DNA of 64,000 nucleotides from Rhodamnia argentea (lineage: Eukaryota > Streptophyta > Magnoliopsida > Myrtales > Myrtaceae): contig NC_063158.1 in assembly GCF_020921035.1 (NCBI RefSeq), forward strand, positions 16,598,001 through 16,662,000, read 5' to 3'. The notes beneath the pieces were generated by a model, which was not told the origin of the DNA, made no database searches, and saw only the letters and a program-made list of their open reading frames with translations. A program made the position numbers and the translations under genes. Below, one piece after another: positions 36,861 through 47,274 of the stretch (its first letter is position 1; each line of letters opens with the position of its first letter).

Positions 36861-37007
36861 ACGTAGGATGTTTTGCCGGAAATGGCACTCAAGTGATCCC
36901 TTTTGCTCCGATTTAGTACTTAGGTGATCGAAAAAAAAGTTGTGGCACTCAAGTGATCGCCGTACAAAAGTTATGGCACTTGTACTGTACTTACCCCATA
37001 TATTTTC

Positions 37008-38692
37008 TCAGAAAGAACTCAATATGAGACAGCTGAGATGGCTAGAATTCCTAAAAGATTATGACTTGTCCATCAATTATCATCTAGGTAAGGCGAACGT
37101 AGTAGCCGATGCCTTGAGTCGTAAATCTTCTGAAAATATGGCAATATTACTTACTTCTCAGAAGCCCATTCTTGAGGACATGCGAAAGTTGGACTTAGAG
37201 GTATTGATACATCATCTTGGTGCCCGATTAGCTAATCTTAGAGTACAGCCCACATTGATAGACGGAATTAAAGCAAAATAAAATGATGATCCCCAGCTGA
37301 GAAAGATTAGAGAGGGCGTCGACGCCGGAAGCCAAGAAGACTTCGGTATTCATGCCGATGAGTCACCGAGATTTCGTGGTCGACTCTGTGTCCCCGATGA
37401 GTCAGAATTGAAAAAGGAGATATTGCAAGAAGCCCACGGTACCAGATCTTCTATTCATCTAGGAAACACTAAGATGTATAGAGATTTGAGAGAAAACTTC
37501 TGGTGGGTCAACATGAAGAAAGATATCGTCAAATTTGTCAAACAATGTCTTGTTTGCCAGTAGGTAAAGGTTGAACATCAAAAATCGGGTGGACAGCTAC
37601 ACCCACTTGAGATACCTAAATGGAAGTGGGAGCGTATTACCATGGATTTCATCATCGGTTTACCGAGGATACCAAGCGATAAGAATGCTATATGGGTGAT
37701 TATCGATCAGTTGACTAAGTCTGCTCACTTCTTGTCATACTGATTCGGTCTTTCATTTGAAGATATGGCGAAACGGTACGTTAATGAGATAGTGAAGCTT
37801 CATGGGGTTCCAAGTGAGCATTGTTTCGATAGGGATCCATAGTTCGTGTCCAACTTTTGGAAGAGTTTTCAAAGAGCGTTAGGTACTACACTCAACTTCA
37901 ATACAACATTTCATCCACAGACATACGGCCAATCGGAGAGAACCATTCGGAATTTAGAGGATATGTTGAGAGCATGTGCTATTGATTTTGGCAGCTCTTG
38001 GGACTAGCACCTCCATTTGGTGGAATTATCTTATAATAATAGCTACCATTCCAGCATCAAGATGGCCCCTTTTGAAGCTTTATATGGTCAAAAGTGCAGG
38101 ACACCGGTTTGTTGGGACGATGTAGGTGAGAAAAGGCTAACTGGTCTCGAGTTTATATAGCAATCAGAAGAGAAAGTCGGACTTGTTCGAGAGCTTTTAA
38201 GAACAGCACAAAGCCTCCGGAAAAGTTACGTTGACCTCAAACGGCGTAAGTTGGAATTTGAAGTGGGTGATCATGTATTTTTGAAGGTCTCTCCGATGAG
38301 GAGCGTTGTGAGATTTGGCACACGTGGCAAGCCGAGCCCTAGATATGTAGGACCGTTCTTGATATTGGAAAATATTGGCGAGGTTGCTTATAGATTGGCA
38401 TTGATGCCGGTGTTATCCGAGGTGCATGACGTGTTTCATGTATCTTTATTATGAAGATATGTGCCAAGTCCCGATCATATATTAGATTATACTTCTTTGA
38501 GATTAAGGGAAGACTTAACTTATGAAGAGTAGCATTTACGCATCGTGGATAGGAAGGATCAAGTATTACCGCGTCGTACAATCCCTTATGTGAAGATTCA
38601 ATAGCAAAATCATATGGAGAGGGAAGCCACTTGGGAGCTCGAGGAGGAAGCGAGGCACAATTATCCTCACTTGTTTGATGAATAAGGTACAT
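37008..38692 (+). pseudogene. gypsy RNase H 3' part, integrase and chromodomain-like tail
   Basis: It resumes at [20 protein letters not shown] and [10 protein letters not shown]. The integrase zinc-binding region (SIHLGNTKMYRDL.. CLVCQ) and core (ITMDFIIGLPRIP, TKSAHFL, FHPQTYGQSERT) follow, with in-frame stops at about 37561, 37741, 37840, 38006 and 38158. The open frame 38251-38454 holds the GDHVFLKVSPM module. The tail near 38495-38690 matches chromodomain-type ends of plant chromoviruses. Several of the stops are CAG- or CGA-to-stop type changes. Confidence 0.85.
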
Positions 38693-38722
38693 CTAAATTT
38701 CAAGGACGAAATTTATTTTAAT

Positions 38723-38732
38723 GAGGGTAGAA
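38723..38732 (+). other. gypsy polypurine tract
   Basis: GAGGGTAGAA immediately precedes the 3' LTR start TGTAATATTTG, the usual plus-strand priming site. Confidence 0.75.
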
Positions 38733-39396
38733 TGTAATATTTGAGTCTTTTTTTTTTATTTATTCGGTCAAGATAAGTGGTGGGACCCATAATTATGAAA
38801 AAAGAAGAAGAAGAGAGTAGATGGTTTCTCCAAAAGGGGTGTCGGAGTCTCTCATCGCATAAAGAGAGGAAAAAGAAAACAGAAGGGGGAAAGGAAGAAA
38901 AGAAGAGAAAGAGAAAGAAGGGGAAGAAGAGGAGAGGGAAAGTAAGAAAGGAAAGGGATTTCTCTTGCGTTCAAGCCACGTTGCCATGTCAAACAATCCC
39001 GACATCGATTAGCAACATTTGGTAAGTGCTCGCACTCTCTTCCCTCCTATTGAAGTAATTTTTCGGATTCATGGCAAAAATTCGGATTTTGAGGGAAATT
39101 GAGTTGCTGTGTCTGATCTTATGAGTGATTGGCTGCTTTTTCACTTGAGAATGAAACTTTAGGATGTTATGAAGTCATAGGATTCAACGGATCACGATTT
39201 CATGTTATGGTTTGCTCGGACCGAGCAATTCAAATCTGGTGCGCAGACTGACTGCGCGAACAATGGTCTTCGACGGCTATTTTCTTTAGATTTCGGTTGT
39301 CGATTAAGGTTGACCCTATTGAGACTTTTGTAATACGTTAAAAAAGGACGGCCGTGTCATGCCTTTTTTTTTTTTTTTGAGAATCGGGGTGTGACA
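38733..39396 (+). repeat. gypsy 3' LTR (664 bp, internally deleted)
   Basis: Starts TGTAATATTTGAG and ends GGGGTGTGACA like the 5' LTR but lacks about 1.35 kb. The junction (near 39339) falls at a TTAAA shared by both deletion edges in the 5' LTR (27460-27464 and 28807-28811). Confidence 0.9.
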
Positions 39397-39401
39397 GAAC
39401 A

Positions 39402-40051
39402 TGATCGGATTAACATTTCATTGTGTTGAGCTTACAAAGGAATCATGTGGAGAGGATAGCTTATGTTAAAAACACTCTGCACATCCTGTGTGGGCGTGCA
39501 GTAAATGTTGAGTTGGGAGATTTGCACCTTCAGTTTTTTCGGATTCGGTTTCCCAACTTCTAACAAAATTATTCGCGTGCATAAGTTTGGGTCGCCTTCT
39601 TCCCGGTCCGAGACCTGTAAGAGAGTCGAAAATCCGAGCTAATCACCAATCGATGATCGAATTCTTTTTCCCCATCATATCAGGTGCTGGATGCTCATCT
39701 TTTTCTTAATAAAGTAGAAGCGCAACATGGTAGGGCCGGCATTAAATCTCAACTTCTTCAGGAAGTTTTCAGACTTGTGAAGCAATCCGCATTCACTAAA
39801 AGGACAGAATTACCCTCAATTATTTAATTGCAATTTAAAGTAGCGATTTTACTTTCCTCTTTTTTCTTTATCTTTTTCAAGTTTTTCTGTTTCTGCATGG
39901 AATCTAATTGCCATAACGAGGAATATCAACGGTCCCTATTTCTCTTCTCTATTTTCAGATTTCGTTTCCGTCAAAATTAGCTTTGTCGAAAAGAGAAATT
40001 TTCAAGAAATTTAGTGTTTTTTTTTTCCCTATGTTATCATGCAAATTTAGG
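39402..40051. other. Intergenic; carries one copy of direct repeat R4
   Basis: No gene seen. About 39540-39680 (TCTAACAAAATTATTCG.GTGCATAAG ... GAGCTAATCACCAATCGATGA) recurs in the same orientation at 43430-43555, on the other side of the 40725-42297 gene. Confidence 0.6.
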
Positions 40052-40465
40052 GGAAAAGTATAATAGAAGTGCCATAACTTTTGTACGGCGTTCATTTGAG
40101 TGCCATAACTTTCAAAACGTTCACTTAAGTGTCATAACTATTAAAAATCGTTCATTTGAGTGCCATGTTGACGTGACGGTCGGAAAAGGCGACGTGGCAG
40201 CCGGGGAAGTTACTGTAGACGTCGGAAAAGTTACCGTAGCACGCTGGAAAAAGTTACTGTAGCACGCCGTAAAAGTTACTGTAGACGCCGAAAAACCGAC
40301 ACACCGAAAAAGTTACTGTAACACTCAAGTGAACGATTTTGCTTCGACGTAGCACTCAAGTGAACGATTTTTGAAAGTTATGGCACTTAAGTGAACGTTT
40401 TGAAAGTTGTGACACTCAAGTGAACGCCGTACACAAGTTATGACACTTCTATTGTACTTTTCCCC
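40052..40465. mobile_element. Small Mutator-like non-autonomous element (MITE) 3
   Basis: 414 bp with long inverted ends GGAAAAGTATAATAGAAGTG and (complement) GGGGAAAAGTACAATAGAAG. It has the same internal AAGTGCCATAACTTTTGTAC and CACTTAAGTG motifs as element 1. Perfect 9-bp target duplication AAATTTAGG (40043-40051 and 40466-40474). Left boundary is uncertain by 2 bp because of shared G. It lies 0.26 kb upstream of the next gene's ATG. Confidence 0.85.
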
Positions 40466-40693
40466 AAATTTAGGGATTAATTGTAAAGTATAGTCTGGGA
40501 AAATTCTAACAGACAAAACTCTTAAACACAGTCACATGTTCACAAACTTTTTAGTCGTACCATCTTAAAATAATTTCCCTGAATTTAGTCACACATCATT
40601 TTATAAAAATTTCTTATTTTATGCAAGTATTTAAATTGTTTTAACAAATCATTTAGAGCTACGATCGACTCAGTTTCGCGCCACACTCACGCT

Positions 40694-40720
40694 TGAGAGA
40701 GAGAGAGAGAGAGAGAGAGA
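40694..40720. repeat. (GA)n microsatellite in the 5' leader of the next gene
   Basis: About 12 uninterrupted GA units end just before the ATG at 40725, so they would lie in the 5' untranslated region. Confidence 0.85.
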
Positions 40721-40724
40721 GGAC

Positions 40725-42297
40725 ATGGGAGACCAGAAGACGCCATTGGAGGAGAGCTCGAGCTCCCCGGCTCTCCATCCCAAATTGAACTCCGGCGATG
40801 CTCCGTCGAAGAAACCTGTCCAGGTAACAATCTTCGTTTTCCTTCCTGAGCGCTCGCTCGATTCTCCATTGCCCTCGCGAAGCTCTCTCTCACGCACTGA
40901 ATCATCATCTTCAAACTTGTCTTGCGTCTGCTAAACCGCTTGCTTGTTCTCCGACTTTTCAGTCACTTAAGAAGACTTCGAGTGTCCAAGAAACTTCGAA
41001 GAAATCGATCGATCTGTCCTCCGCCTCTGAAATTTCAGACAACAGTCACAATGATGAGGCCGCGGAGGTAAAGATTTGCTTCTTCTAGGAAATTCCGAAA
41101 TAGCTAGGTCGTTTTGACTGATTTGGATGATCTGCGGAGAACATAGCCGCAGCGGAGGTTTTTCTGTTGCAAATTGCCGATTCAGAGAATTACGCCTGAG
41201 CTTATGGTCATCTTTCACGTTTTAGCTGTAGTCAGTGTCGGTCGCAGATATGCTTGTGTCGTGGTACCTCTGCCTTGGGGAAACATTTTACTGGATCATA
41301 CGGATTTGCAAAGTGATTGCGTCTTTGTGCTATTAATTCTGCTGTCAGATTTGTGGTTTTGTGTCCACTGTTTCATGAAAGAGAAGGTAAAGGTTATAAC
41401 AATCTGGATTCGCAAAGATTTGCTTGATCGTCAAGGTTTTAAGAGCAGCATCTAGATACAAAATCTTATGCTCATTCCCCTGATGAAATGCTTGATATCA
41501 CGACTAAATCTTATTGCTCATAGAATGCAAAACCAGAACGTGATACTTTGATTGTGGTCAATTCTTGAGAATTTCAATTATGTGCTTCAGAACTGATGAA
41601 TGTAGATTTAGGGTGTTATTTTCTTGGTTTGTAATCATCCGAGAATTGCATTACGCAGGCTCGTGAACTGGTTTTAAGTTGGCTACACTCCAAAAGCTTT
41701 CCTTGATGGTTGATTCGCCGTAGTTCCTCACTCTCACTCTTCACATTTGGGAATGCTAATAATTTGTTCCAAGCAATCAGTAGCTTTCACTAGCTTTCAT
41801 CTACTATCCTTCGCCCGATAGTACTAGATGATCCTGAGATTGCCTGACATTATTTCACCAGTTTTATGCCTCCTTGTTCACAGATTGCCGTGCAATCTTC
41901 TGTGAGTTCTGTTTCACCCGATCTCTGCTTCTCATTGGAGATCACAGGTGATCATGGGAGTTTTCTGTTGGAGACCCGTGATTCCAGTAAGCCAGGCAAT
42001 TCGAACATTGGTTTTCTTGAAGCAAAATTTTCGACAAAGCTTCTCGCAACAGCTCAAGCAGAGGTCTTAAAGTCGCTCGATGTGAACCGCCAGACGGTGA
42101 AGCTTTTCGAAAGAGCAATGAATCGAGTGGATGGGCTTCGTAATCCACCTGGAAAGAAAACTTACTCTGGCAAACTCACTTCCTTGAATGTCCGTCGTTT
42201 CTCTTTTGTCCTTCTGCTGGGGATTCTCGCAATCTCACTGTTTTTCTTCTTTAGTGCTGAATCTCAAAGCATGTCTTTTGGCCCTTTACCGACTTAA
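40725..42297 (+). CDS. Probable tail-anchored membrane protein, unknown function
   Basis: Three exons joined in phase: 40725-40823, 40963-41067, 41884-42297, with CAG-GTAACA and GAG-GTAAAG donors and TTTTCAG and TTCACAG acceptors, giving 205 residues. I do not recognise the protein. The N-terminal third is Ser/Lys-rich and probably disordered (residues 1-90). The middle (about 95-170) is mixed, with a likely helical stretch LLATAQAEVLKSL. Residues about 179-197 ([19 protein letters not shown]) form one hydrophobic segment close to the C-terminus, with basic residues just before it, as in tail-anchored proteins with a cytosolic N-terminus. An extra exon in the 0.8-kb second intron cannot be excluded. 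AATAAA follows at 42442. Confidence 0.65.
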
Positions 42298-42441
42298 GGT
42301 GAAAACTGTAGGGTGGATCCCATTGCTACTCTTCTGTAAGGATGATCCAAACACTTGTTCGATATAGATGTGTCATGGGAACATGGATACAGCTTTGAAT
42401 TGAACTGATGGATCAGTTCGGCAGCATGCTTTTCGCCATTG

Positions 42442-42447
42442 AATAAA
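42442..42447 (+). terminator. Candidate polyadenylation signal
   Basis: AATAAA lies 145 bp after the stop codon at 42297, a reasonable 3' UTR length. Confidence 0.45.
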
Positions 42448-42449
42448 GC

Positions 42450-43994
42450 CATCAATTACAAACTTGTCTAAGGGTAATGACTATGATATGCATTCTCTGT
42501 CTTGATTCTTGGCCAGGAACTTATGGGGCTCCATGTGCTTATACGTAGACATCTGAGCTCAGAAACACAGAGGCATAGCCAGTTTCGAACTCTTCTCAGC
42601 CGGGTTCATGTATCAATCCAATGCCAAACATATATAAGTGGGTAGTCCATTGTGCCATTCGACGGTCATATCAATTCGCATAAAGAGCTAGTTCTCATCT
42701 GCTGTGTCCTGTGCCTTCACTATACTTCACGGATGACTAAAGATAAAGCCCTTAGGAATTGATTTGTCAGTTTTGGCAAATTTTTGTGTGCTGTTTCGCA
42801 GGGGAAGAAACTATTAAGCGACTCTTCTTTTCTACCAGCTAGCATGATTATGAGCTTTCGGTTTATATTGTGGCCCGTGGAATTGCAAATCAATAATGAA
42901 GTGTTTAGACTTTCAACTGGTCCTCTTTGTCTTGTTTAATCTTCGCTGGTCTTCTGGTAAATGTAGATAACTGGTGCTCACTGTCTGAACAAGTTACGCT
43001 CCTGAGCCAAAATTTTCATTGCTCTCGGAACTCGGCGTTCCGGACTCCCGGCAGAATCCAGGACTCATGGGAAAAGAGGAGTGCGCATGTCGCTATACAC
43101 GGTCGGAATGCAGAGAGAGATGAATGAGTTCCTCGCAGATCAACGAAACACAAACAACAAGCGTTGCCAATGGTGAATTTGGATTCTTTCCCGAGTTTCT
43201 TTTTCACTTGGGAAGCCTCGATTCTTTGGACCTTAAAACAGTACTGTCGCGGAGGTGGGTCGGAGTAGGTTAATGGGCCCCCGGTTTCATGGATATGCAT
43301 GAGAAGGAAAGCCCATGAAGCCATTGGTTCCTCACTCATTCCAATTGAGAGACGAGTTAGAGGAATTTCATCCCACCCCATGGAGATGGAATTTCATTTA
43401 CTTAAATTTGAGTCGGGAAACGGGCTCGAATTCGAGAGATGTTCTAACAAAATCATTCGAGTGCATAAGTGGGGGTCCCCCTCTTCCCAGTCCAAGACCT
43501 ATAAGAGAGTCGAACATTCGAGCTAATCACCAATGGATGACTGAATTTTTTTCCTCTTTTGGAAAGGATATTCGACCTCAATATATCAACACGATGAGCG
43601 CGTTTTCGATTGGGGAAGTGAAGGTATTTCTACAATCTTAACAATTTTTTGAATTTCTTCATAATTTCTTTTCTTTTTTCTTTTATTTTCTTTAGTTTGT
43701 TTTCCCTCCACTTAGGGCCAGCAAGGGATGCGACGGCCTCACCCAATCTGGGCTAGTGAGGGCGTCTTGACCCTAAGTGGATGGGTAAAAAAATATAAAA
43801 TAGAAATTATTCAAAATTCAAAAAATTATCAAAATGAGTCGTCATTGGCACGTTAAAGCCGATCGGCTAAAATTGGTTGAATGGATTGAATTGGCAGAAA
43901 TACAAAAGGTTTATGAGTGAATTGGCGAAAAAAATATTTCGGATTAAATTGGCATAATTGCAATAGGTTTATAACTTTTTTTATGATTCTCCCC
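42450..43994. other. Intergenic, repeats only
   Basis: Open frames 43016-43381 (minus) and 43315-43641 (plus) overlap and lack motifs. 43430-43555 is the second copy of direct repeat R4. 43700-43780 is a GC-rich GGCC..GAGGGCG tract and 43840-43970 has ATTGGCAAA/ATTGGCATAA motifs like those at 22690-23010. Confidence 0.5.
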
Positions 43995-44492
43995 ATCTTT
44001 ACTAGGTATCCCTGTCCGAACGTAATCTTTACAAGCATTGTGACGTTAATGATGATTATATAACAAAATTCATTATCCTACATTAGGCATAATCATAGCT
44101 CAAATACAAAATGAGCTGCATTGCCTCGATCATCCGGGTCGAGTTTTTAACACAAGTATCTTGATCCCCCGACATGAGTGAATTATGTATTTGTATCACG
44201 TATCTAATTTTCAAAGCAATTGGTTGATAAGCAAATTACAATGTAATTAATTGTTACAAGGGGAATAGACTTGAAGGCAAGTCGTTGTAAACTTAAATGG
44301 TTGCGATTCAAATTAATGTGATCACACAAAAGTCGTGAATTTTAGTTATAATTTCTAGAAATTGACGAACAAGGAAAGGAGGAGACATGGGGGAATAAAA
44401 AGGGTGGAGTGAAATGGGTCGGCTGTGAAAATTTACAAGAGATGAAAAGTTTCAAAATTTTGCCAAGCCCCTTTTCAAGCTTCTCCTCCTCT
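43995..44492. repeat. Dispersed repeat R2, copy 2, left half
   Basis: Aligns with 22110-22600 (ACAAGCATTGTGA, TTTTTAACACAAGTAT, AGCAAATTACA blocks). The homology stops exactly where the solo-LTR-like element begins and resumes at 52891. Confidence 0.75.
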
Positions 44493-45705
44493 TGTGACGT
44501 CCCGAAATTTTGACGTATATAAGATAAATGGATTCGATAGATTTTAACCACGAATTCCAACCCAGTAAATAATATTAGATTTTTGAGGATTAAGGGATAA
44601 TAATTGGACAATGATTTATTCATTTTGCATGGATATTGGATTATCCCGATACGTCGATCAAAGAAAATTAAGCCCATGTAGTCAAGCCATCCCGTCGAAG
44701 TACCAAGACCCTTCATGCTTGAGCACAGCACCGACCGAACCCTAGTTGTGAAATTACCATTATGCCCTCAATCGTTGTGCCGGATGACTAATATGCCCTT
44801 ATTTACCAAATTATCGAAATGCCCTTGGATATTTTGCATAAAAGACAAAAGACATTAATGTTGACTTGACCGTTGACTTGACCGTAGAACCCACCCCATT
44901 TAATTACCATCACTTCACACCATCTCTCTCCTTTCTCTCTCTTCTCTCTCCTGCCCTCACCCCCCATTTGGCCGAACTTCACACATCTCCCCTTTCATTT
45001 TTGCAACGCCACCCCACCACCACTTCGCCGCCGCCGCCACCTCCTCCTCCCTTTATCGTCGTTGGCCACCCCTTTACCTCTGCTCCACCATCGCGCCACG
45101 CCATCCCCATCGCCACCCAAGCACCGCTAAACCCTCACGACCCCTAAGCACTCGCGAGCCATTGTACACCTTCATTGCTGTCGTGCTACCCCCGAGCGCC
45201 ACCACCCGCCTCCATGCTCCGCCGTCGCACCTCAAGCCACGCCGGTCCTTATCGCTGCTCACCACCATGTCGTGCCACCCGAGTCATCCACCCCTTCATT
45301 GGCAACCCACGACCCCCACCTAACCATACGAGCCATCGACCCGCGCACCCTCCTTTGCTTGCCACTTGAACCCCTAGCTGCGCCGCCGTGCTAACTCGAG
45401 CCCGGACCGAGTCAACCCGTGAGCTGCCACCTATGTAGCATGGACACCAACACGCGACACGCCGACACGACACGACACGCCAACACATTATTTCTAAAAA
45501 AATATAGTTTTTTGATACCTTCTGATACGTTGTATATTAAATATTATATATATAACTAATAAATGAAGCTAGACCATGTATTCTATGCAATGGTTGAACC
45601 ACAACAAGTATTTGACTAGAAAGATTCCCATGAAAACCAATGTGCAATGTTAAGCGGAACATGAGAATAACATATAACTATACAAGTTCTTGGCTTGAGT
45701 CAAGT

Positions 45706-46209
45706 CGTAATGCCCAGGGGTCCCACTTGCACGATATTATCCACTTTGGGCTTTGCAACCCGCACGGTTTTGTTTCTCTGGGCACTCGGCCTAAAAAGGC
45801 CTCATGCAAGTGAATAATCCCTCAATCCATTATAAATTGGCTCAAGACTCTCTCTCTAGGCAATGTGGAACAAGGAGTACCACCTCATCTATGGGATGTT
45901 ACATACTCCCCCCTCGGCGGCATAGCATCCTCCTTGTGCCCTCGGCGGCACCAGCGAGCGCTTGCTGTGGCCTCACATGTTCTACCCTCAGAGTCGACTA
46001 CGATACTAATTGTAACGCCTAGGGGTCCCACTTGCACGATATTGTCCACTTTGGGCTTTGCAACCCACACGATTTTGTTTCTCTGGACACTCAGCCCAGA
46101 AAAGGCCTCATGCAAGTGAATAATCCCCCAAACCCTTATAAATTGGTCAAATACTCCCTCTCTAGGCAATGTGGGAGAAGGAGTACCACCCCTTCCATGG
46201 GATGTTACA
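45706..46209 (-). mobile_element. TRIM (miniature LTR retrotransposon) nested in the hAT element
   Basis: Two direct repeats of 198-199 bp (45706-45903 and 46011-46209) bound a 107-bp interior. Read on the minus strand the repeats start TGTAACATCCC and end GGCGTTACA. The interior starts ATTAGTATCGTAGTCGACTC, a decayed tRNA-Met primer-binding site (TGGTATCAGAG in intact elements), and ends with the purine tract GAGGGGGGAG next to the other LTR. This is the full plan of a TRIM. The plus-left LTR end has mutated (CGTAATG for TGTAACG). A clear 5-bp target duplication is not preserved. Confidence 0.8.
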
Positions 46210-46296
46210 CAGGCCAACCTCGGTTCCAGTTTCAAACCAAAAAGAGACTTTGAATTTTCAAATACACCGAAAGTCCCATATTCCCATTAGCCTAAA

Positions 46297-46350
46297 CGAG
46301 TTCTCAAAAAAAAAAAAACAAAAACAAACAAAACAAAAACAAAAAAAAGA
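46297..46350. repeat. A-rich simple repeat
   Basis: Poly-A interspersed with AAAAC, inside the hAT element. Confidence 0.7.
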
Positions 46351-47274
46351 AGATGTACAAAGTAAAAGGAATAAGATGAATGTCTAATGAGTGATGACAC
46401 GTTTTAACTTTCATCATGCAATTCACGATCTAGTAAGGTTACAAAAAGAGGTCTCAAAAATCCCGAGAGCCATACGAATCAGAGGCTTAGAAAGCTTCAA
46501 ATCTTTAGACACGATTCTGCTGCTTTCCGCATTTCTTACTCGGTAGAAATAAGGATGAGCCCGCACAAGAAAGAAGATAAGTTTTTTCATGGAATGATAA
46601 GACACAAGGAGTATGCACACACATGGAGAGACAGTAGGTGGGTGCATTACCCTTCTCATATTCCAAGGCTTGCAAAATCAACTTGACATGAAAAATGGCA
46701 CTTATTAGTGTATTTGAAGAACCATGCCATCAAGAATAGGATCTAATTTCAACAAGAAGCCCAACAAATTGAGAAGTCTTGAAAAATTAGCAACCAAATG
46801 CTTCATATCCATAAAAAGGTAAAGGAACTCTTACTATTATATATGAGCACTATGATAGACTTTGAAGCATAGATATTTATCCTGCAATCATATGCCGTTG
46901 AAGGCAAAATATCTTGCTTCAAATTATGTGCAAGGAAAATATCAACATTAAAGCATAGCTATGAAATGATGAACAACCAGCAAATAGAAAACACAACCAC
47001 AATATAAACTTTAAAGAGTAGAAGTCCAGCCCAAAAATAGTAGCTCAAGGAGAAAAAAATGCTCCGTAGAATCTCTTCTAGGGGACAAGGTTAGTTTTCA
47101 TAGGAATAACATGAAAATCAAGAGCCAATGCTGACTTACCATCTAAGTTGTACCCTATGAAGAAATGATCATTCATCTACATCTACATTATCCATTCCTT
47201 CTAAAAAAAACAATAGACTCTATCTTTGGCTCATCAAGTGAAAGGCTCGCAATTTCAAGCACCCCAACATCTTC

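Larger units (their letters stand above)
32155..36997. mobile_element. Mutator-like transposable element (MULE) with long TIRs
   Basis: 4843 bp. Both ends start GGGGTAAGTACAGTACAAGT (inverted at the right) and the inverted repeats run about 120 bp, the outer 75 nearly identical. A perfect 10-bp target duplication ATATATTTTC flanks it (32145-32154 and 36998-37007), in the 9-11 bp range of Mutator-like elements. Removing the element and one target copy rejoins the gypsy RNase H frame [16 protein letters not shown]. The left half carries a GRF zinc-finger gene on plus, the right half a transposase C-terminal remnant on minus, so the two converge. TIR motifs match the small elements at 19780, 20962 and 40052. 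Confidence 0.92.
26854..39396 (+). mobile_element. Ty3/gypsy LTR retrotransposon, interrupted by a Mutator-like element
   Basis: Complete but defective element: 5' LTR 26854-28859, primer-binding site, gag, protease, reverse transcriptase, RNase H, (4.8-kb Mutator-like insertion), rest of RNase H, integrase, polypurine tract, 3' LTR 38733-39396. A perfect 5-bp target duplication GAACA flanks it (26849-26853 and 39397-39401). Integrase after RT defines Ty3/gypsy. The C-terminal end of pol (YEE..LRIVDRKDQVLPRRTI.. and ..ATWELEEEARHNYPHLF) resembles the chromodomain region of plant chromoviruses (Tekay/Del type), which is inference from memory of the family. Confidence 0.93.

Noticed and set aside
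44866..45488. Pro/Ser/His-rich frames on both strands in the solo-LTR-like element
   Set aside because: Low-complexity CCACC/CGCC composition opens several frames at once, and no domain is visible.
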